Assembly (NCBI RefSeq): GCF_019130065.1
Contig: NZ_JAHSPG010000003.1
Coordinates: forward strand, 372,001 to 436,000
Direction: 5' to 3'
DNA: 64,000 bases
Source of the DNA: Pinibacter aurantiacus
Lineage (GTDB): Bacteria; Bacteroidota; Bacteroidia; Chitinophagales; Chitinophagaceae
Both the position numbers and the translations under genes were made by a program. Of the stretch, positions 49,817 through 57,696 are shown one piece after another (the stretch's first letter is position 1; every line of letters starts with the position of its first letter). The notes under the pieces were generated by a model. That model was not told where the DNA came from and did not search any database. It worked only from the letters and a program-made list of their open reading frames with translations.

Positions 49817-50521
49817 ATGGATCAATCTATCATTCATCTTGAAAATATCCAGAAAAGCTACTTTATGGGAAAACAAGCGATTCCCGTACTCAAGGGAATA
49901 TCGTTGGATATTTTCAAAAATGAATACGTTGCCTTGATGGGGCCTTCCGGCTCTGGTAAAAGCACACTGATGAATATTCTAGGTTGCCTTGACTCCCCCA
50001 CTGCCGGAAGCTATATACTCAACGGAAGCAATGTGAGTACCATGACAGATGATGCCCTTGCCGAAGTACGTAACAAAGAGATCGGCTTCGTTTTCCAACA
50101 GTTCAATTTGTTGCCCCGCCTAACCGCAGCAGAAAATGTGGCACTGCCATTGATCTATGCGGGTATTGCAAAAAAACAAAGACTTGAAATGGCAAGAGAA
50201 GTGTTGGCAAAAGTGGGACTGGCAGATAGAAGTCATCACAAACCAAATGAGATGAGTGGTGGCCAGATACAGCGTGTGGCCATTGCCCGCGCGCTGGTAA
50301 ACAATCCTTCCATCATCCTTGCCGATGAGCCTACCGGAAACCTTGATTCCAAAACCTCTGTTGAGATCATGGAACTGTTCGGTAGCATACAGGCAGCTGG
50401 AAATACCGTAGTACTTGTTACCCACGAAGAAGATATCGCCGCCTATGCCCGCCGGGTTGTTCGTTTACGCGACGGTCTGGTAGAGACGGATAAACGCAGG
50501 GAGATGGCTGCGGCGCACTGA
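49817..50521 (+). CDS. ABC transporter ATP-binding protein (MacB/LolD type)
   Basis: ATPase subunit of 234 residues. Walker [10 protein letters not shown] (42-50), Q-loop [10 protein letters not shown], signature [15 protein letters not shown], Walker [13 protein letters not shown] and the switch His in VLVTHEED. The sequence groups with MacB/LolD-like ATPases working with FtsX/MacB-type permeases in lipoprotein or drug export. No permease gene is adjacent. The TGA stop is the first TGA of the following TGAATAAC arm. Confidence 0.9.
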   Translation: MDQSIIHLENIQKSYFMGKQAIPVLKGISLDIFKNEYVALMGPSGSGKSTLMNILGCLDSPTAGSYILNGSNVSTMTDDALAEVRNKEIGFVFQQFNLLPRLTAAENVALPLIYAGIAKKQRLEMAREVLAKVGLADRSHHKPNEMSGGQIQRVAIARALVNNPSIILADEPTGNLDSKTSVEIMELFGSIQAAGNTVVLVTHEEDIAAYARRVVRLRDGLVETDKRREMAAAH

Positions 50522-50661
50522 ATAACTGATTAACTGAATAACTGAACTTTAAACTACAATCAGTCATTCAATTATTCAAAGACCAGTTGCCAGTCGCAAT
50601 TTCATCAAGGTATCCAATATACAGCCTTTCAGTTATTCAGTTAATCAGTTATTCAATTATT
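50519..50661. repeat. TGAATAAC-word inverted arms starting at a stop codon
   Basis: The left arm (50519-50546) begins with the TGA stop of the ABC gene: TGAATAACTGATTAACTGAA; the right arm (about 50626-50661) is TTTCAGTTATTCAGTTAATC and more, ending a few bases before the next start codon. The loop is about 80 bases. Confidence 0.85.
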
Positions 50662-50665
50662 CCTC

Positions 50666-51226
50666 ATGGCTACTAAAATCTACACCAAAACAGGTGACAA
50701 AGGAACAACCTCTTTAATAGGCGGTACAAAGGTTCCAAAATCTCATATTCGTATTGAAACATATGGAACGGTTGATGAATTGAATTCGTACATCGGGTTG
50801 GTAAACGACCTGATCACGGACAGTCATAGCAAAATTTTACTGAAAGAAATACAAGATCGTTTGTTTACCGTTGGCTCTTCGCTGGCATGTGATCCTGATA
50901 AAGAGCCTTCGCTCAAAATTCCAGATCTTAAAGAAAGTGACGTTGAATTACTGGAAAAAGAAATAGACAAAATGAACACCGTTTTGCCGGCGATGAAGCA
51001 TTTCATTTTGCCCGGCGGTAGTGTGGCAGTTTCTCACACACATATCGCACGCTGCGTTTGCCGCCGCGCTGAAAGGTTGTGTGTAAACATGCAGTTCCAG
51101 GAATTGGCTGTTGAAGCTGTTGTGATTAAATATTTGAACAGATTGAGCGACTACCTTTTTGTATTGGCGAGATATGTTGCCCATCTAGCAAATGTGGAAG
51201 AGATTGCATGGAGGCCGAGGGTGTAA
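50666..51226 (+). CDS. cob(I)yrinic acid a,c-diamide adenosyltransferase (PduO/MMAB type)
   Basis: Adds the adenosyl group of ATP to cob(I)alamin. The 186 residues carry the PduO signatures KIYTKTGDKGTTSLIGGTKV, YGTVDELNSYIGL and the C-terminal RCVCRRAERL and LNRLSDYLFVLAR. In cells without a full B12 pathway it serves corrinoid salvage, for example for methylmalonyl-CoA mutase. No other cobalamin gene or riboswitch is seen nearby. Confidence 0.93.
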   Translation: MATKIYTKTGDKGTTSLIGGTKVPKSHIRIETYGTVDELNSYIGLVNDLITDSHSKILLKEIQDRLFTVGSSLACDPDKEPSLKIPDLKESDVELLEKEIDKMNTVLPAMKHFILPGGSVAVSHTHIARCVCRRAERLCVNMQFQELAVEAVVIKYLNRLSDYLFVLARYVAHLANVEEIAWRPRV

Positions 51227-51262
51227 ATGTCAAACGCTGAATGCTAAACGCCAAACGCTTAA
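51227..51262. repeat. AAACGCT-word arm filling a convergent gap
   Basis: Words AAACGCT, GAATGCT, AAACGCC, AAACGCT, TAACGC with a strict seven-base step fill the entire 32-base gap between convergent genes and include the TAA stop of the deacetylase gene. Confidence 0.75.
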
Positions 51263-52083
51263 CGCACACGCAAAAACTCCTGCGTAGTTATAAATTCTCC
51301 ATGTTGAGATAACTCCTTTATTAGTCTTATCATTCTTTCTTTCAAAACATTGTTTGCGCTGTGGCGCTTTGTGTAGACCGGCACTTTGTATTGACTGATG
51401 TCTGTCAGTTCCCACGGATGAAAGTAGAGACACAAATAACCATCATGTTTTAATGTTTGAATCGCCAGATTCTTAAACACCGTATAAGGAAGATTTTTAA
51501 ACGCCAGCCAAAAAAGGGGAATGCGTAAACTCGGCGACACCGAGGTTGGCACACGTACTATATTTTCTTCTTTGTAAACGGTTCGCGATATTTTCAGGTT
51601 GTTATATCTGCCGGGCAAATAGGTTGGATTAATGGAAGAATCGTATGTGTAGCCTGCGGCAAATACATCGCTCATATCTACTTTTCTCAGGCGCGGCATG
51701 CGGAGTCCGGTTACTTCAGTTTTACAAATGTCACTTAGCACCTTGCGACTTTCCAGCAAATGCGAAGTTTCATACTTCGAATGATAAAAAGTGTGAGAAG
51801 CGATCTCGTGTTTGGCAGCCAGCACCAGCATTTCCGCAGGATAATGTTGTGCGAAATCAGCCGTCGTAAACAAGGTGGTTTTGACATCAGTTACAGTCAA
51901 AACATCCTGCATACTTTGCAGACCGCGAAAGCCGGTTGCCATTTGCTCACCAGCTGAAATTGCTTGCCCATATTCCAGCGGAAAATCAAATTCTTCTACA
52001 TCAAAACTGAGCAGTATGTAAGCCGGTTTGTTTTTCAAATTTTGCCGATAATGTTGATCAAAGATGCAGAGAAAATTACTCAA
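51259..52083 (-). CDS. polysaccharide deacetylase family protein
   Basis: NodB-homology deacetylase of about 274 residues: motif 1 SFDVEEFD (about 26-33, with the metal Asp), motif 2 SHTFYHS (about 97-103, metal His pair), later LYFHPWELTD (about 219-228, catalytic region). Likely removes N-acetyl groups from a surface glycan; it follows a glycosyltransferase gene on the same strand. The start is uncertain: TTG 52083 is the longest frame, TTG 52038 gives a more usual length before the NodB motif. Confidence 0.85.
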   Translation of the reverse strand: MSNFLCIFDQHYRQNLKNKPAYILLSFDVEEFDFPLEYGQAISAGEQMATGFRGLQSMQDVLTVTDVKTTLFTTADFAQHYPAEMLVLAAKHEIASHTFYHSKYETSHLLESRKVLSDICKTEVTGLRMPRLRKVDMSDVFAAGYTYDSSINPTYLPGRYNNLKISRTVYKEENIVRVPTSVSPSLRIPLFWLAFKNLPYTVFKNLAIQTLKHDGYLCLYFHPWELTDISQYKVPVYTKRHSANNVLKERMIRLIKELSQHGEFITTQEFLRVR

Positions 52084-52144
52084 GTTGACAACGTAAATAA
52101 CAGGTACGCCCCTTCGTACTCAAAACTCATCACTCACAACGTTG

Positions 52145-52924
52145 CTATGCAATAATATCAGACAATTGCTCAGCTTGTACAACAGTTGACATATTTTTCT
52201 CTCTGTCAAATCTTCGGCGCTGCTTTACAAGTTGAACAAAATTTTTCAACTCCGTTTTCAATACTTCATAGCGCATGTTTGAAAACTCTACATTATCTCT
52301 CAATGACACCTCATTTACCTTAATGCGAAGATTTCTGTAAGTAACCAATTGCAGAAACTCCGTGTCAATAAGAAATCTATTGATGGTAGTGGAAAGAAAT
52401 GCGTTTTTACCAGCTTCGTTAAAAGCCTTGATTCCCGATTGGGTATCATTGATGTGTAATGAGAGGAAGTTTCTATTGAGCCAGGAACAACCTTTGGAGA
52501 TGAGCCATCTTTTCACCGGCAATTTCTTGTAGTATGTGTGATTGCGCTTTCCGGTAACTACTTCGTAACCTTTTTGAAGGTCAACATACATTTTTAAAAG
52601 ATCCTCGTGCTCGTAGGGAAAATCAAAATCTGTCAGAACTACATAAGGTGCGGATGCATTTTCCACGCCCGTTCGGAGCGCATAGCCCTTGCCCATGTTT
52701 TCTGCGTAGGAAATAAATGTCATCGAAGGATCTGTCTCAGAGATTACCTCAAAAAGATTTAGTAGTTCCGGCGTTTCAAATCCATCGTTTACGATTACGA
52801 ATTCTATGTTAACAGACTCGGGAAAAATAGCCCTTGTTTTAGTAACATTTTCCAAAAAACGATGATGCCAGTTCGGGTTGGGTTTGTACAACGGTAGTAC
52901 AAAAGAAATATCTTTGCTGCTCAT
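52145..52924 (-). CDS. family 2 glycosyltransferase
   Basis: GT-A transferase of 259 residues of the dolichol-phosphate-mannosyltransferase-like group: SFVLPLYKPNPNW at the start, VIVNDGFETPEL, ENMGKGYALRTGVENASAP, LTDFDFPYEHEDLL (DxD-type site) and DTQSGIKAFN. There is no membrane segment. Together with the downstream deacetylase (61 bases away) it suggests a small surface-glycan operon. Confidence 0.88.
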   Translation of the reverse strand: MSSKDISFVLPLYKPNPNWHHRFLENVTKTRAIFPESVNIEFVIVNDGFETPELLNLFEVISETDPSMTFISYAENMGKGYALRTGVENASAPYVVLTDFDFPYEHEDLLKMYVDLQKGYEVVTGKRNHTYYKKLPVKRWLISKGCSWLNRNFLSLHINDTQSGIKAFNEAGKNAFLSTTINRFLIDTEFLQLVTYRNLRIKVNEVSLRDNVEFSNMRYEVLKTELKNFVQLVKQRRRFDREKNMSTVVQAEQLSDIIA

Positions 52925-53177
52925 TAATCGGGGTTAAAGATTATTTGCAATTTACCGTAAAATTTACCTAATAAACCCGTAAAAAGCCCAGTTTTTTTCC
53001 AACTATTAACAAATTTCAGCGCAAGTTTTTACATAACTGTTTTTAAACATATATACAACGCTCAAAACTAACATTAAATAATCAATATTTAAACACTGAT
53101 CAAATCCTTTGGCCTTAGAAAGACCTAATACAGTGATTATTGATTATCAGCAATTTACATTTCCTACGCCTTCGGTA
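52925..53177. other. 253-base AT-rich gap
   Basis: AT-rich sequence between the glycosyltransferase start and the dehalogenase-like gene end. No clear promoter boxes, repeats or terminator are seen; a 61-codon plus-strand frame at 53109 mostly mirrors the next gene. Confidence 0.35.
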
Positions 53178-54071
53178 TTATCTAAAAAGGTTCAGGTTAT
53201 TCAGAAAGGATTTGATAAGCTTTGCGATTTCGAAATGAAATTCTTCCAGGGCAAAGTGTCCGGTGTTGAGCAGGTGAAGTTCCGCATCTGGTAGATCTTT
53301 TTTGTAGGCGATTGCACCCGCTGCCGTAAACAAAGCATCATTTTTACCCCAGGTTATAAGTGCAGGAGGTTGATTCGTTTTTAAATATTCCTGCCATTGA
53401 GGATACTGTGTAATGTTGTTGCGATAGTCGTACAATAAGTCGACCTGTATGTCTTTATTTCCTTCTCTTTCCAAAAAATATTGGTCGTAGTGATAAGCAT
53501 CAGGGCTTATGCGTGAAGGATCTTCTGCGCCATCGAGATATTGCATCATAGTGCCTTCCAGTGACATCATTTGACGCATAGGCGCTTCTGTTGTCTCATT
53601 CCTGTTTGCCCAAAGCCTTTGTCCATCTTCAGTTGCGGGCCCTAATCCTTCTTCATATGCGTTTGCATTTTGGATCAGCAACGCCTCTATTAATTCAGGT
53701 CGACGAAGAGCAATCCTATAACCAACCGGTGCACCGAAATCCTGCATGAACAAAGCGAATCTTTGCAATTGCAGGGCATCAATAAATTTTTCGATGGTCA
53801 CAGAAAGATTGTCGAAAGTGTAACTGTATTCGCTTCGTGAAGGCATGTCGCTGTTTCCAAAGCCAGGATAATCCGGAGCAATTAAATGAAATTCATCGGA
53901 CAAGTCATTTATCAAATCACGATACATGTGAGAGGAAGAGGGAAAGCCATGCAGCAATAAAATTGTTGGTGCATCAGGGTTTCCGGCTTCGCGATAAAAT
54001 ATTTTTACGCCTTCGATATTGACTGTTTTATAACGAACGGTTCTATTGATTGTTGAAGTGATCGTAAGCAT
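53178..54071 (-). CDS. alpha/beta hydrolase with Asp nucleophile (haloalkane dehalogenase/epoxide hydrolase-like)
   Basis: Hydrolase of 297 residues. The oxyanion motif HGFPSSS and the nucleophile elbow MQDFGAPVG place an Asp (Asp111) at the nucleophile position, as in haloalkane dehalogenases and soluble epoxide hydrolases; the acid in LITWGKNDAL and His in LNTGHFALEE complete the triad. ATG 54071 (MLTITSTINR) is chosen; the longer frame to 54137 reads through a hairpin. It follows the YwnB-like gene by 80 bases and may share its Rrf2-controlled promoter. Confidence 0.85.
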   Translation of the reverse strand: MLTITSTINRTVRYKTVNIEGVKIFYREAGNPDAPTILLLHGFPSSSHMYRDLINDLSDEFHLIAPDYPGFGNSDMPSRSEYSYTFDNLSVTIEKFIDALQLQRFALFMQDFGAPVGYRIALRRPELIEALLIQNANAYEEGLGPATEDGQRLWANRNETTEAPMRQMMSLEGTMMQYLDGAEDPSRISPDAYHYDQYFLEREGNKDIQVDLLYDYRNNITQYPQWQEYLKTNQPPALITWGKNDALFTAAGAIAYKKDLPDAELHLLNTGHFALEEFHFEIAKLIKSFLNNLNLFR

Positions 54072-54111
54072 TGTGTAAGGTTTTATGGCTCGTGAAAAAA
54101 GGTGTTGTAAG

Positions 54112-54143
54112 AGAGCGATGAAACATTTTTTGATCATCGCTCT
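54112..54143 (-). terminator. intercistronic hairpin between ywnB-like and hydrolase genes
   Basis: AGAGCGATGA (54112-54121) and TCATCGCTCT (54134-54143) pair perfectly with a 12-base loop. No T run follows on the minus strand, so it may be a processing or attenuation site rather than a terminator. Confidence 0.45.
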
Positions 54144-54151
54144 TAATAAGT

Positions 54152-54805
54152 TTAGTACGCTACTGTAAAGCGCTGGCGAATGAATTTTCCATTTTCTATT
54201 TCATCAAGAATTGCGATAGAAAGATCTTCTACTGAAATTTTACTTTCGTGATTCGCATCAAAAACGGGTTGATCATTACCTGTACGATATTTTCCGGTAC
54301 GGCCGGTGTCAATTCCCGGATGCATTAGAATCGCGGGACTAAGGAATGTCCAGTCCAGTTCGTTTTCTTTTTTTATGATATTCAGATAATCTCTCGCTGC
54401 TTGTGCGCCCGCCTTGTATTCTGCGGGGAATTGTGGAGTATCTACCAATTGAACACCGGGAGCAATTTCCAGGCTGCCTGCGCCACCAATCACCAGTACT
54501 CTTTTCACACCTGACTTCTTCGCTGCTTCCTGAATGGCCTGTGATCCTTTCAGAAAATCGTTGTAGATGTTGGGATTTGTCCAGCCCGGATTGTAAGCAC
54601 TAATGATCGCGTCGTTTCCTTTCAAAACAGCAGCGAGTTCGTCTGCGTTAAAAGCATCTGCTTTCACTACAGTTAACTTCGGATCTTTTGCTTTTACATT
54701 TTCCGGATGACGAACAATGGCCGTTACATGATGACCACGATTTAAAGCTTCTGCTACTACATGTGACCCAACAAAGCCTGATGCACCAATTACTGCTAGT
54801 TTCAT
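54152..54805 (-). CDS. NAD(P)-dependent atypical SDR (YwnB-like)
   Basis: Atypical short-chain dehydrogenase of 217 residues with the nucleotide-binding motif GASGFVGSHV (8-17) and VLVIGGAGSLEIAPG; the NmrA/YwnB-like group includes flavin reductase- and redox-sensor-like proteins. It is encoded next to an Rrf2 regulator, the same pairing as ywnA-ywnB in Bacillus. Both promoters carry the same inverted repeat, so it is very likely a target of that regulator. Confidence 0.88.
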   Translation of the reverse strand: MKLAVIGASGFVGSHVVAEALNRGHHVTAIVRHPENVKAKDPKLTVVKADAFNADELAAVLKGNDAIISAYNPGWTNPNIYNDFLKGSQAIQEAAKKSGVKRVLVIGGAGSLEIAPGVQLVDTPQFPAEYKAGAQAARDYLNIIKKENELDWTFLSPAILMHPGIDTGRTGKYRTGNDQPVFDANHESKISVEDLSIAILDEIENGKFIRQRFTVAY

Positions 54806-54828
54806 AATTTTTGTTTTTTAAAATTTAT

Positions 54829-54851
54829 ATTGTAATATCTTTTGTTACAGT
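54829..54851 (-). promoter_or_regulatory. Rrf2 operator copy 1 (ywnB-like gene)
   Basis: ATTGTAA-N9-TTACAGT, one mismatch from a perfect inverted repeat, 24 bases upstream of the start. Spacer and flanks match the second copy at 55278-55300. Confidence 0.7.
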
Positions 54852-54867
54852 TTTAATCAAAAAAAAG

Positions 54868-55278
54868 TCAAGTGAATTTGCCGGCAAATTCGGCAAGCGT
54901 TTTTTTGCCGAGTTTTTGCATTAAGGTATCTTCTACTTCATTGTACAAACTATCGAGATGTTTGTTTATTTGCTTTCCCACTTTGCATTTTGGATTTGGG
55001 TCTGTGCGTTTTGTTCCCAGCGCAGATTCCTGCCTTACTGCTTCGTAAATTTCTGATAAGTGAATTTTGTTGGCCGGCTTTGCGAGATATACGCCGCCAT
55101 TCTTTCCCTCCTTGCTTTCCACCAAACCATGCTGGCGCAAATTGCTCAATTCTTTCCTCACAAGTACAGGATTGATATTGATGCTGCCTGCAATCCACTC
55201 GGAAGAGTGAAGTTCATCTCCCATCAGATCTAATAATGTGAGAATGTGAAGTGATATTGCAAAACGGCTGTTACTCAA
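54868..55278 (-). CDS. Rrf2-family transcriptional regulator (YwnA-like)
   Basis: Winged-helix regulator of 136 residues. The DNA-binding part (about 8-65: ISLHILTLLDLMGDELHSSEWIAG, NPVLVRKELSNLRQHGLVESKEG, GGVYLAKPA) is typical of Rrf2/YwnA. Only one Cys (NPKCKVG, about 97) is present, so an iron-sulfur cluster with three Cys ligands is unlikely; thiol sensing is possible. The start is TTG at 55278 because no ATG precedes the conserved N-terminus. The start codon overlaps the end of its own operator, implying autoregulation. Confidence 0.87.
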   Translation of the reverse strand: MSNSRFAISLHILTLLDLMGDELHSSEWIAGSININPVLVRKELSNLRQHGLVESKEGKNGGVYLAKPANKIHLSEIYEAVRQESALGTKRTDPNPKCKVGKQINKHLDSLYNEVEDTLMQKLGKKTLAEFAGKFT

Positions 55279-55307
55279 CTGTAATATTATTTGTTACAGT
55301 AAAGGTA
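55278..55307 (-). promoter_or_regulatory. Rrf2 operator copy 2 and -7 box
   Basis: Perfect inverted repeat ACTGTAA-N9-TTACAGT at 55278-55300, next to the -7 box TACCTTTA (minus strand, 55300-55307). The operator covers the expected transcription start and touches the TTG start codon. Confidence 0.75.
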
Positions 55308-55369
55308 GGGAGATTTTTTTTAAAACAAAATCTTTTTTTGATCCGGTGAGTTCAAAACGGTGCTTTATT

Positions 55370-55517
55370 TGAAAATTTGAGGATTTGAAAATTTGAAAAT
55401 TCTTTCTGCGCAACTGCCATTTTTCAAATTAACTCCAAACTATCCGATAGAAAATAATAAATTAGGAAAAACGCGCCTAACGCATTTTCAAATTTTCAAA
55501 TCCTCAAATTTTCAAAT
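55370..55517. repeat. AATTTGAA-word inverted arms
   Basis: The left arm (55370-55401) is TTGAAAATTTGAGGATTTGA and more; the right arm (55482-55517) is CATTTTCAAATTTTCAAATC and more, ending at the TAA stop of lolD. Confidence 0.8.
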
Positions 55518-56170
55518 TACAACAACATCTTCCCGTCCTTCATGTGCAACACCCTGTCGCTCATTTGGGCCAGCTCTTCGTTGTGGGTTACAATGAGGAA
55601 GGTTTGATCGAATTGTTTGCGCAGATCAAAAAACAGCTGATGAAGTTCCCTTGCATTTACAGAATCCAGGTTTCCTGTGGGCTCGTCGGCAAAAACAATT
55701 TTAGGGTTGTTGATCAGCGCCCTTGCCACGGCCACCCTTTGCTGCTCGCCGCCTGAAAGCGCCTGTGGTTTATTGTCTTTCCGGGTGCCAATGCCCAGTA
55801 TCTCCAATAGATGTTCAGCCCTGTCTGTAATATCTTTTTTCTTCTTTCCTGCTATCCAGCCGGGGATACAAACGTTTTCCAGCGCCGTAAATTCGGGTAG
55901 TAAATGGTGAAACTGAAAAACAAAACCTATGTGGGTATTGCGAAATGCCGCAAGCTTTTTGCCTGAAAGCTGGTGATAGTCCACCTTTTCGAGGGCTACA
56001 CTCCCGTTATCGGGCTTGTCAAGTGTGCCCAAAATATGAAGCAAAGTGCTTTTACCGGCGCCTGAGGAGCCCACGATACTTACTATTTCGCCTTTATTGA
56101 TGTCTATGTCCACCCCTTTCAATACTTCCAGACTGCCATATTTTTTGTGGATATCCCGGGCTTTGAGCAT
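55517..56170 (-). CDS. lolD: lipoprotein-releasing ABC transporter ATPase LolD
   Basis: ATPase of 217 residues: Walker A GSSGAGKST, Q-loop FVFQFHHLLPEFTALENV, signature LSGGEQQRVAVARAL, Walker [13 protein letters not shown], switch LIVTHNEEL. The LLPEFTALENV stretch is typical of LolD, which with LolC/E releases lipoproteins from the inner membrane. The permease partner is not adjacent, which is common in Bacteroidota. Confidence 0.9.
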   Translation of the reverse strand: MLKARDIHKKYGSLEVLKGVDIDINKGEIVSIVGSSGAGKSTLLHILGTLDKPDNGSVALEKVDYHQLSGKKLAAFRNTHIGFVFQFHHLLPEFTALENVCIPGWIAGKKKKDITDRAEHLLEILGIGTRKDNKPQALSGGEQQRVAVARALINNPKIVFADEPTGNLDSVNARELHQLFFDLRKQFDQTFLIVTHNEELAQMSDRVLHMKDGKMLL

Positions 56171-56284
56171 GCTTTTTATATTTCGGTTTTAATAAGGAAT
56201 GTATCAAAAATCACCGCGGTTGCTGCATTTTAGGACACATAAAGCAATATTAATAAAAACTTTATGACCACCCATAATATCAGA
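56171..56284. other. divergent gap
   Basis: Short AT-rich gap between the lolD start and the promoter of the DUF2795 gene. Nothing recognised. Confidence 0.3.
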
Positions 56285-56315
56285 TTTGGAAATACCATTT
56301 TAACCACTACTTTTG
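56285..56315 (+). promoter_or_regulatory. complete Bacteroidota promoter (TTTG-N19-TACTTTTG)
   Basis: TTTG at 56285-56288, 19-base spacer, TACTTTTG at 56308-56315. The best promoter in the window; the start codon of the DUF2795 gene is 66 bases after it. Confidence 0.7.
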
Positions 56316-56381
56316 CGAAAAAATTAGGTAAATGCAAATATTCCGTTTGCCTTTACGTTTACTAATAAAAAAAGTAGAAAG

Positions 56382-56603
56382 ATGTTCTGGACACTCGAAT
56401 TAGCATCCTATCTTGAAGACGCACCCTGGCCAGCTACCAAAGATGAATTAATTGATTATGCCATCCGTAGCGGCGCTCCGATCGAGGTTGTTGAAAACTT
56501 ACAGGAACTGGAAGATGAAGGCGAAATATATGAGGGCATTGACGACATTTGGCCCGATTATCCTTCGCAGGAGGACTTTTTCTTTAATGAGGACGAATAT
56601 TAA
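56382..56603 (+). CDS. DUF2795 protein
   Basis: Acidic protein of 73 residues, highly conserved in Bacteroidota: LELASYLEDAPWPATKDELI, APIEVVENLQELEDEGEIYE. DUF2795 proteins have a small winged-helix-like fold and no assigned function. It has a textbook promoter and a terminator of its own, so it is expressed alone and probably at a good level. Confidence 0.9.
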   Translation: MFWTLELASYLEDAPWPATKDELIDYAIRSGAPIEVVENLQELEDEGEIYEGIDDIWPDYPSQEDFFFNEDEY

Positions 56604-56639
56604 TTAATAAGGATAAGATAACCTTCGAAACATATTCTG

Positions 56640-56668
56640 CCGCTCACGAGTCGTGAGCGGTTTTTGTT
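56640..56668 (+). terminator. terminator of the DUF2795 gene
   Basis: CCGCTCACGA-G-TCGTGAGCGG followed by TTTTTGTTTTT; ten-base perfect stem, 36 bases after the stop. Confidence 0.9.
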
Positions 56669-57079
56669 TTTCAATAATCGAATAATTGATTCATTGAATA
56701 ATTGAATTCAGGGCGCTTCTACCTTTATCGGGTTTTTCACTCAATTATTCATAAATCAATTATTCAACTCTTCCCCCCGCGGCAGTTTCATTCTTCTTAT
56801 AAAACGTCATTCGAAGATGCACCAACACTTCTTCATATCTGGCTGATCCCAACACAGACAACCCTTTAACGGAAAATTACGTTTGTTTATAAAAGGAGTT
56901 ATTAGTTGATAGTTATTAGCCTTTCGTATCGATCAGTCGTCATTGAAGCCTATCAACCAACAACTTCAAAGTAACAACTCTCTAACAATTAATTCATTAA
57001 TTTCAAAACCAGTATTGCTGGCTAGCGGAATTAAACTATTTTAAAAATATTGATTCAAACTAAGGTAAAAGTAACATTC
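56669..57079. repeat. gap with two arm pairs
   Basis: Arms of TGAATAATTG words at 56672-56711 and 56738-56766 pair; a second, weaker pair GAGTTATTAGTTGATAGTTA (56896-56925) with CCTATCAACCAACAACTTCA (56947-56990) follows. No gene; a promoter for the YceI gene is not obvious. Confidence 0.7.
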
Positions 57080-57625
57080 ATGAAAGGATATAAATTTCTC
57101 GCAGCATTGTTGTTCGCTATTTCCATTTGCAGCTTTTCGTACGCCCAGCAATACACGCCAGAAGCTTCGGGCTCTAAGATCGGATTTGGCATTAAAAATT
57201 TGGGAGTGACCGTTCACGGTGCTTTTAGTGGCCTTGAGGGAGACATAGTCTTCGATCCTAATGAGCCTTCAAAATCGTCTTTTAATGTACACGTCGATTC
57301 TAAATCGATCAATACGGATAATGATATGCGTGACAACCATCTACGCAAGGAGGAATTTTTTAACGTAGAAAAATACCCGCATTTAACATTCGTAAGCGAA
57401 AGCATTTCAGGTTCTGGCAAAAGTTTTAATGTGAAGGGAAAACTAACGATAAAAGGCGTTGCAAAAGAAGTAAGCTTCAAATTCACAGCCACTCCGCAGG
57501 GCGAAACTTATGCTTTTAAAGGGAATTTCGAGCTCAATCGCCGCGACTTTGGCGTAGGAGGTAGCAGTATCACCATGTCAGATAAAGTTAACGTAGAACT
57601 GGTTGTAGTCGCGAAAAAGAAATAA
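57080..57625 (+). CDS. YceI-family periplasmic protein
   Basis: Exported lipocalin-like protein of 181 residues, signal peptide 1-23 ending SYAQ. Typical motifs: SKIGFGIKNLGVTVHGAFSG, VDSKSINTDNDMRDNHLRKEEFFNVEKYPHLTFVS and NRRDFGVGG. YceI folds as a beta-barrel binding a polyisoprenoid; its role in Bacteroidota is not settled. ATG 57080 is chosen for the signal peptide. Confidence 0.92.
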   Translation: MKGYKFLAALLFAISICSFSYAQQYTPEASGSKIGFGIKNLGVTVHGAFSGLEGDIVFDPNEPSKSSFNVHVDSKSINTDNDMRDNHLRKEEFFNVEKYPHLTFVSESISGSGKSFNVKGKLTIKGVAKEVSFKFTATPQGETYAFKGNFELNRRDFGVGGSSITMSDKVNVELVVVAKKK

Positions 57626-57641
57626 TATCTTTCGATATATC

Positions 57642-57681
57642 AAAGAGGCCATTTCTTAATGTAGAAATGGCCTCTTTTTAT
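57642..57681. terminator. bidirectional terminator between YceI gene and fabI
   Basis: AAAGAGGCCATTTCT and AGAAATGGCCTCTTT, 15-base perfect stem with six-base loop, A and T runs on both sides. It serves two convergent genes. Confidence 0.92.
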
Positions 57682-57696
57682 GGAATAATTATTTGA

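Noticed and set aside
53109-53294. Plus-strand reading frame of 61 codons
   Set aside because: More than half lies antisense to the dehalogenase-like gene; no start signal or family resemblance.
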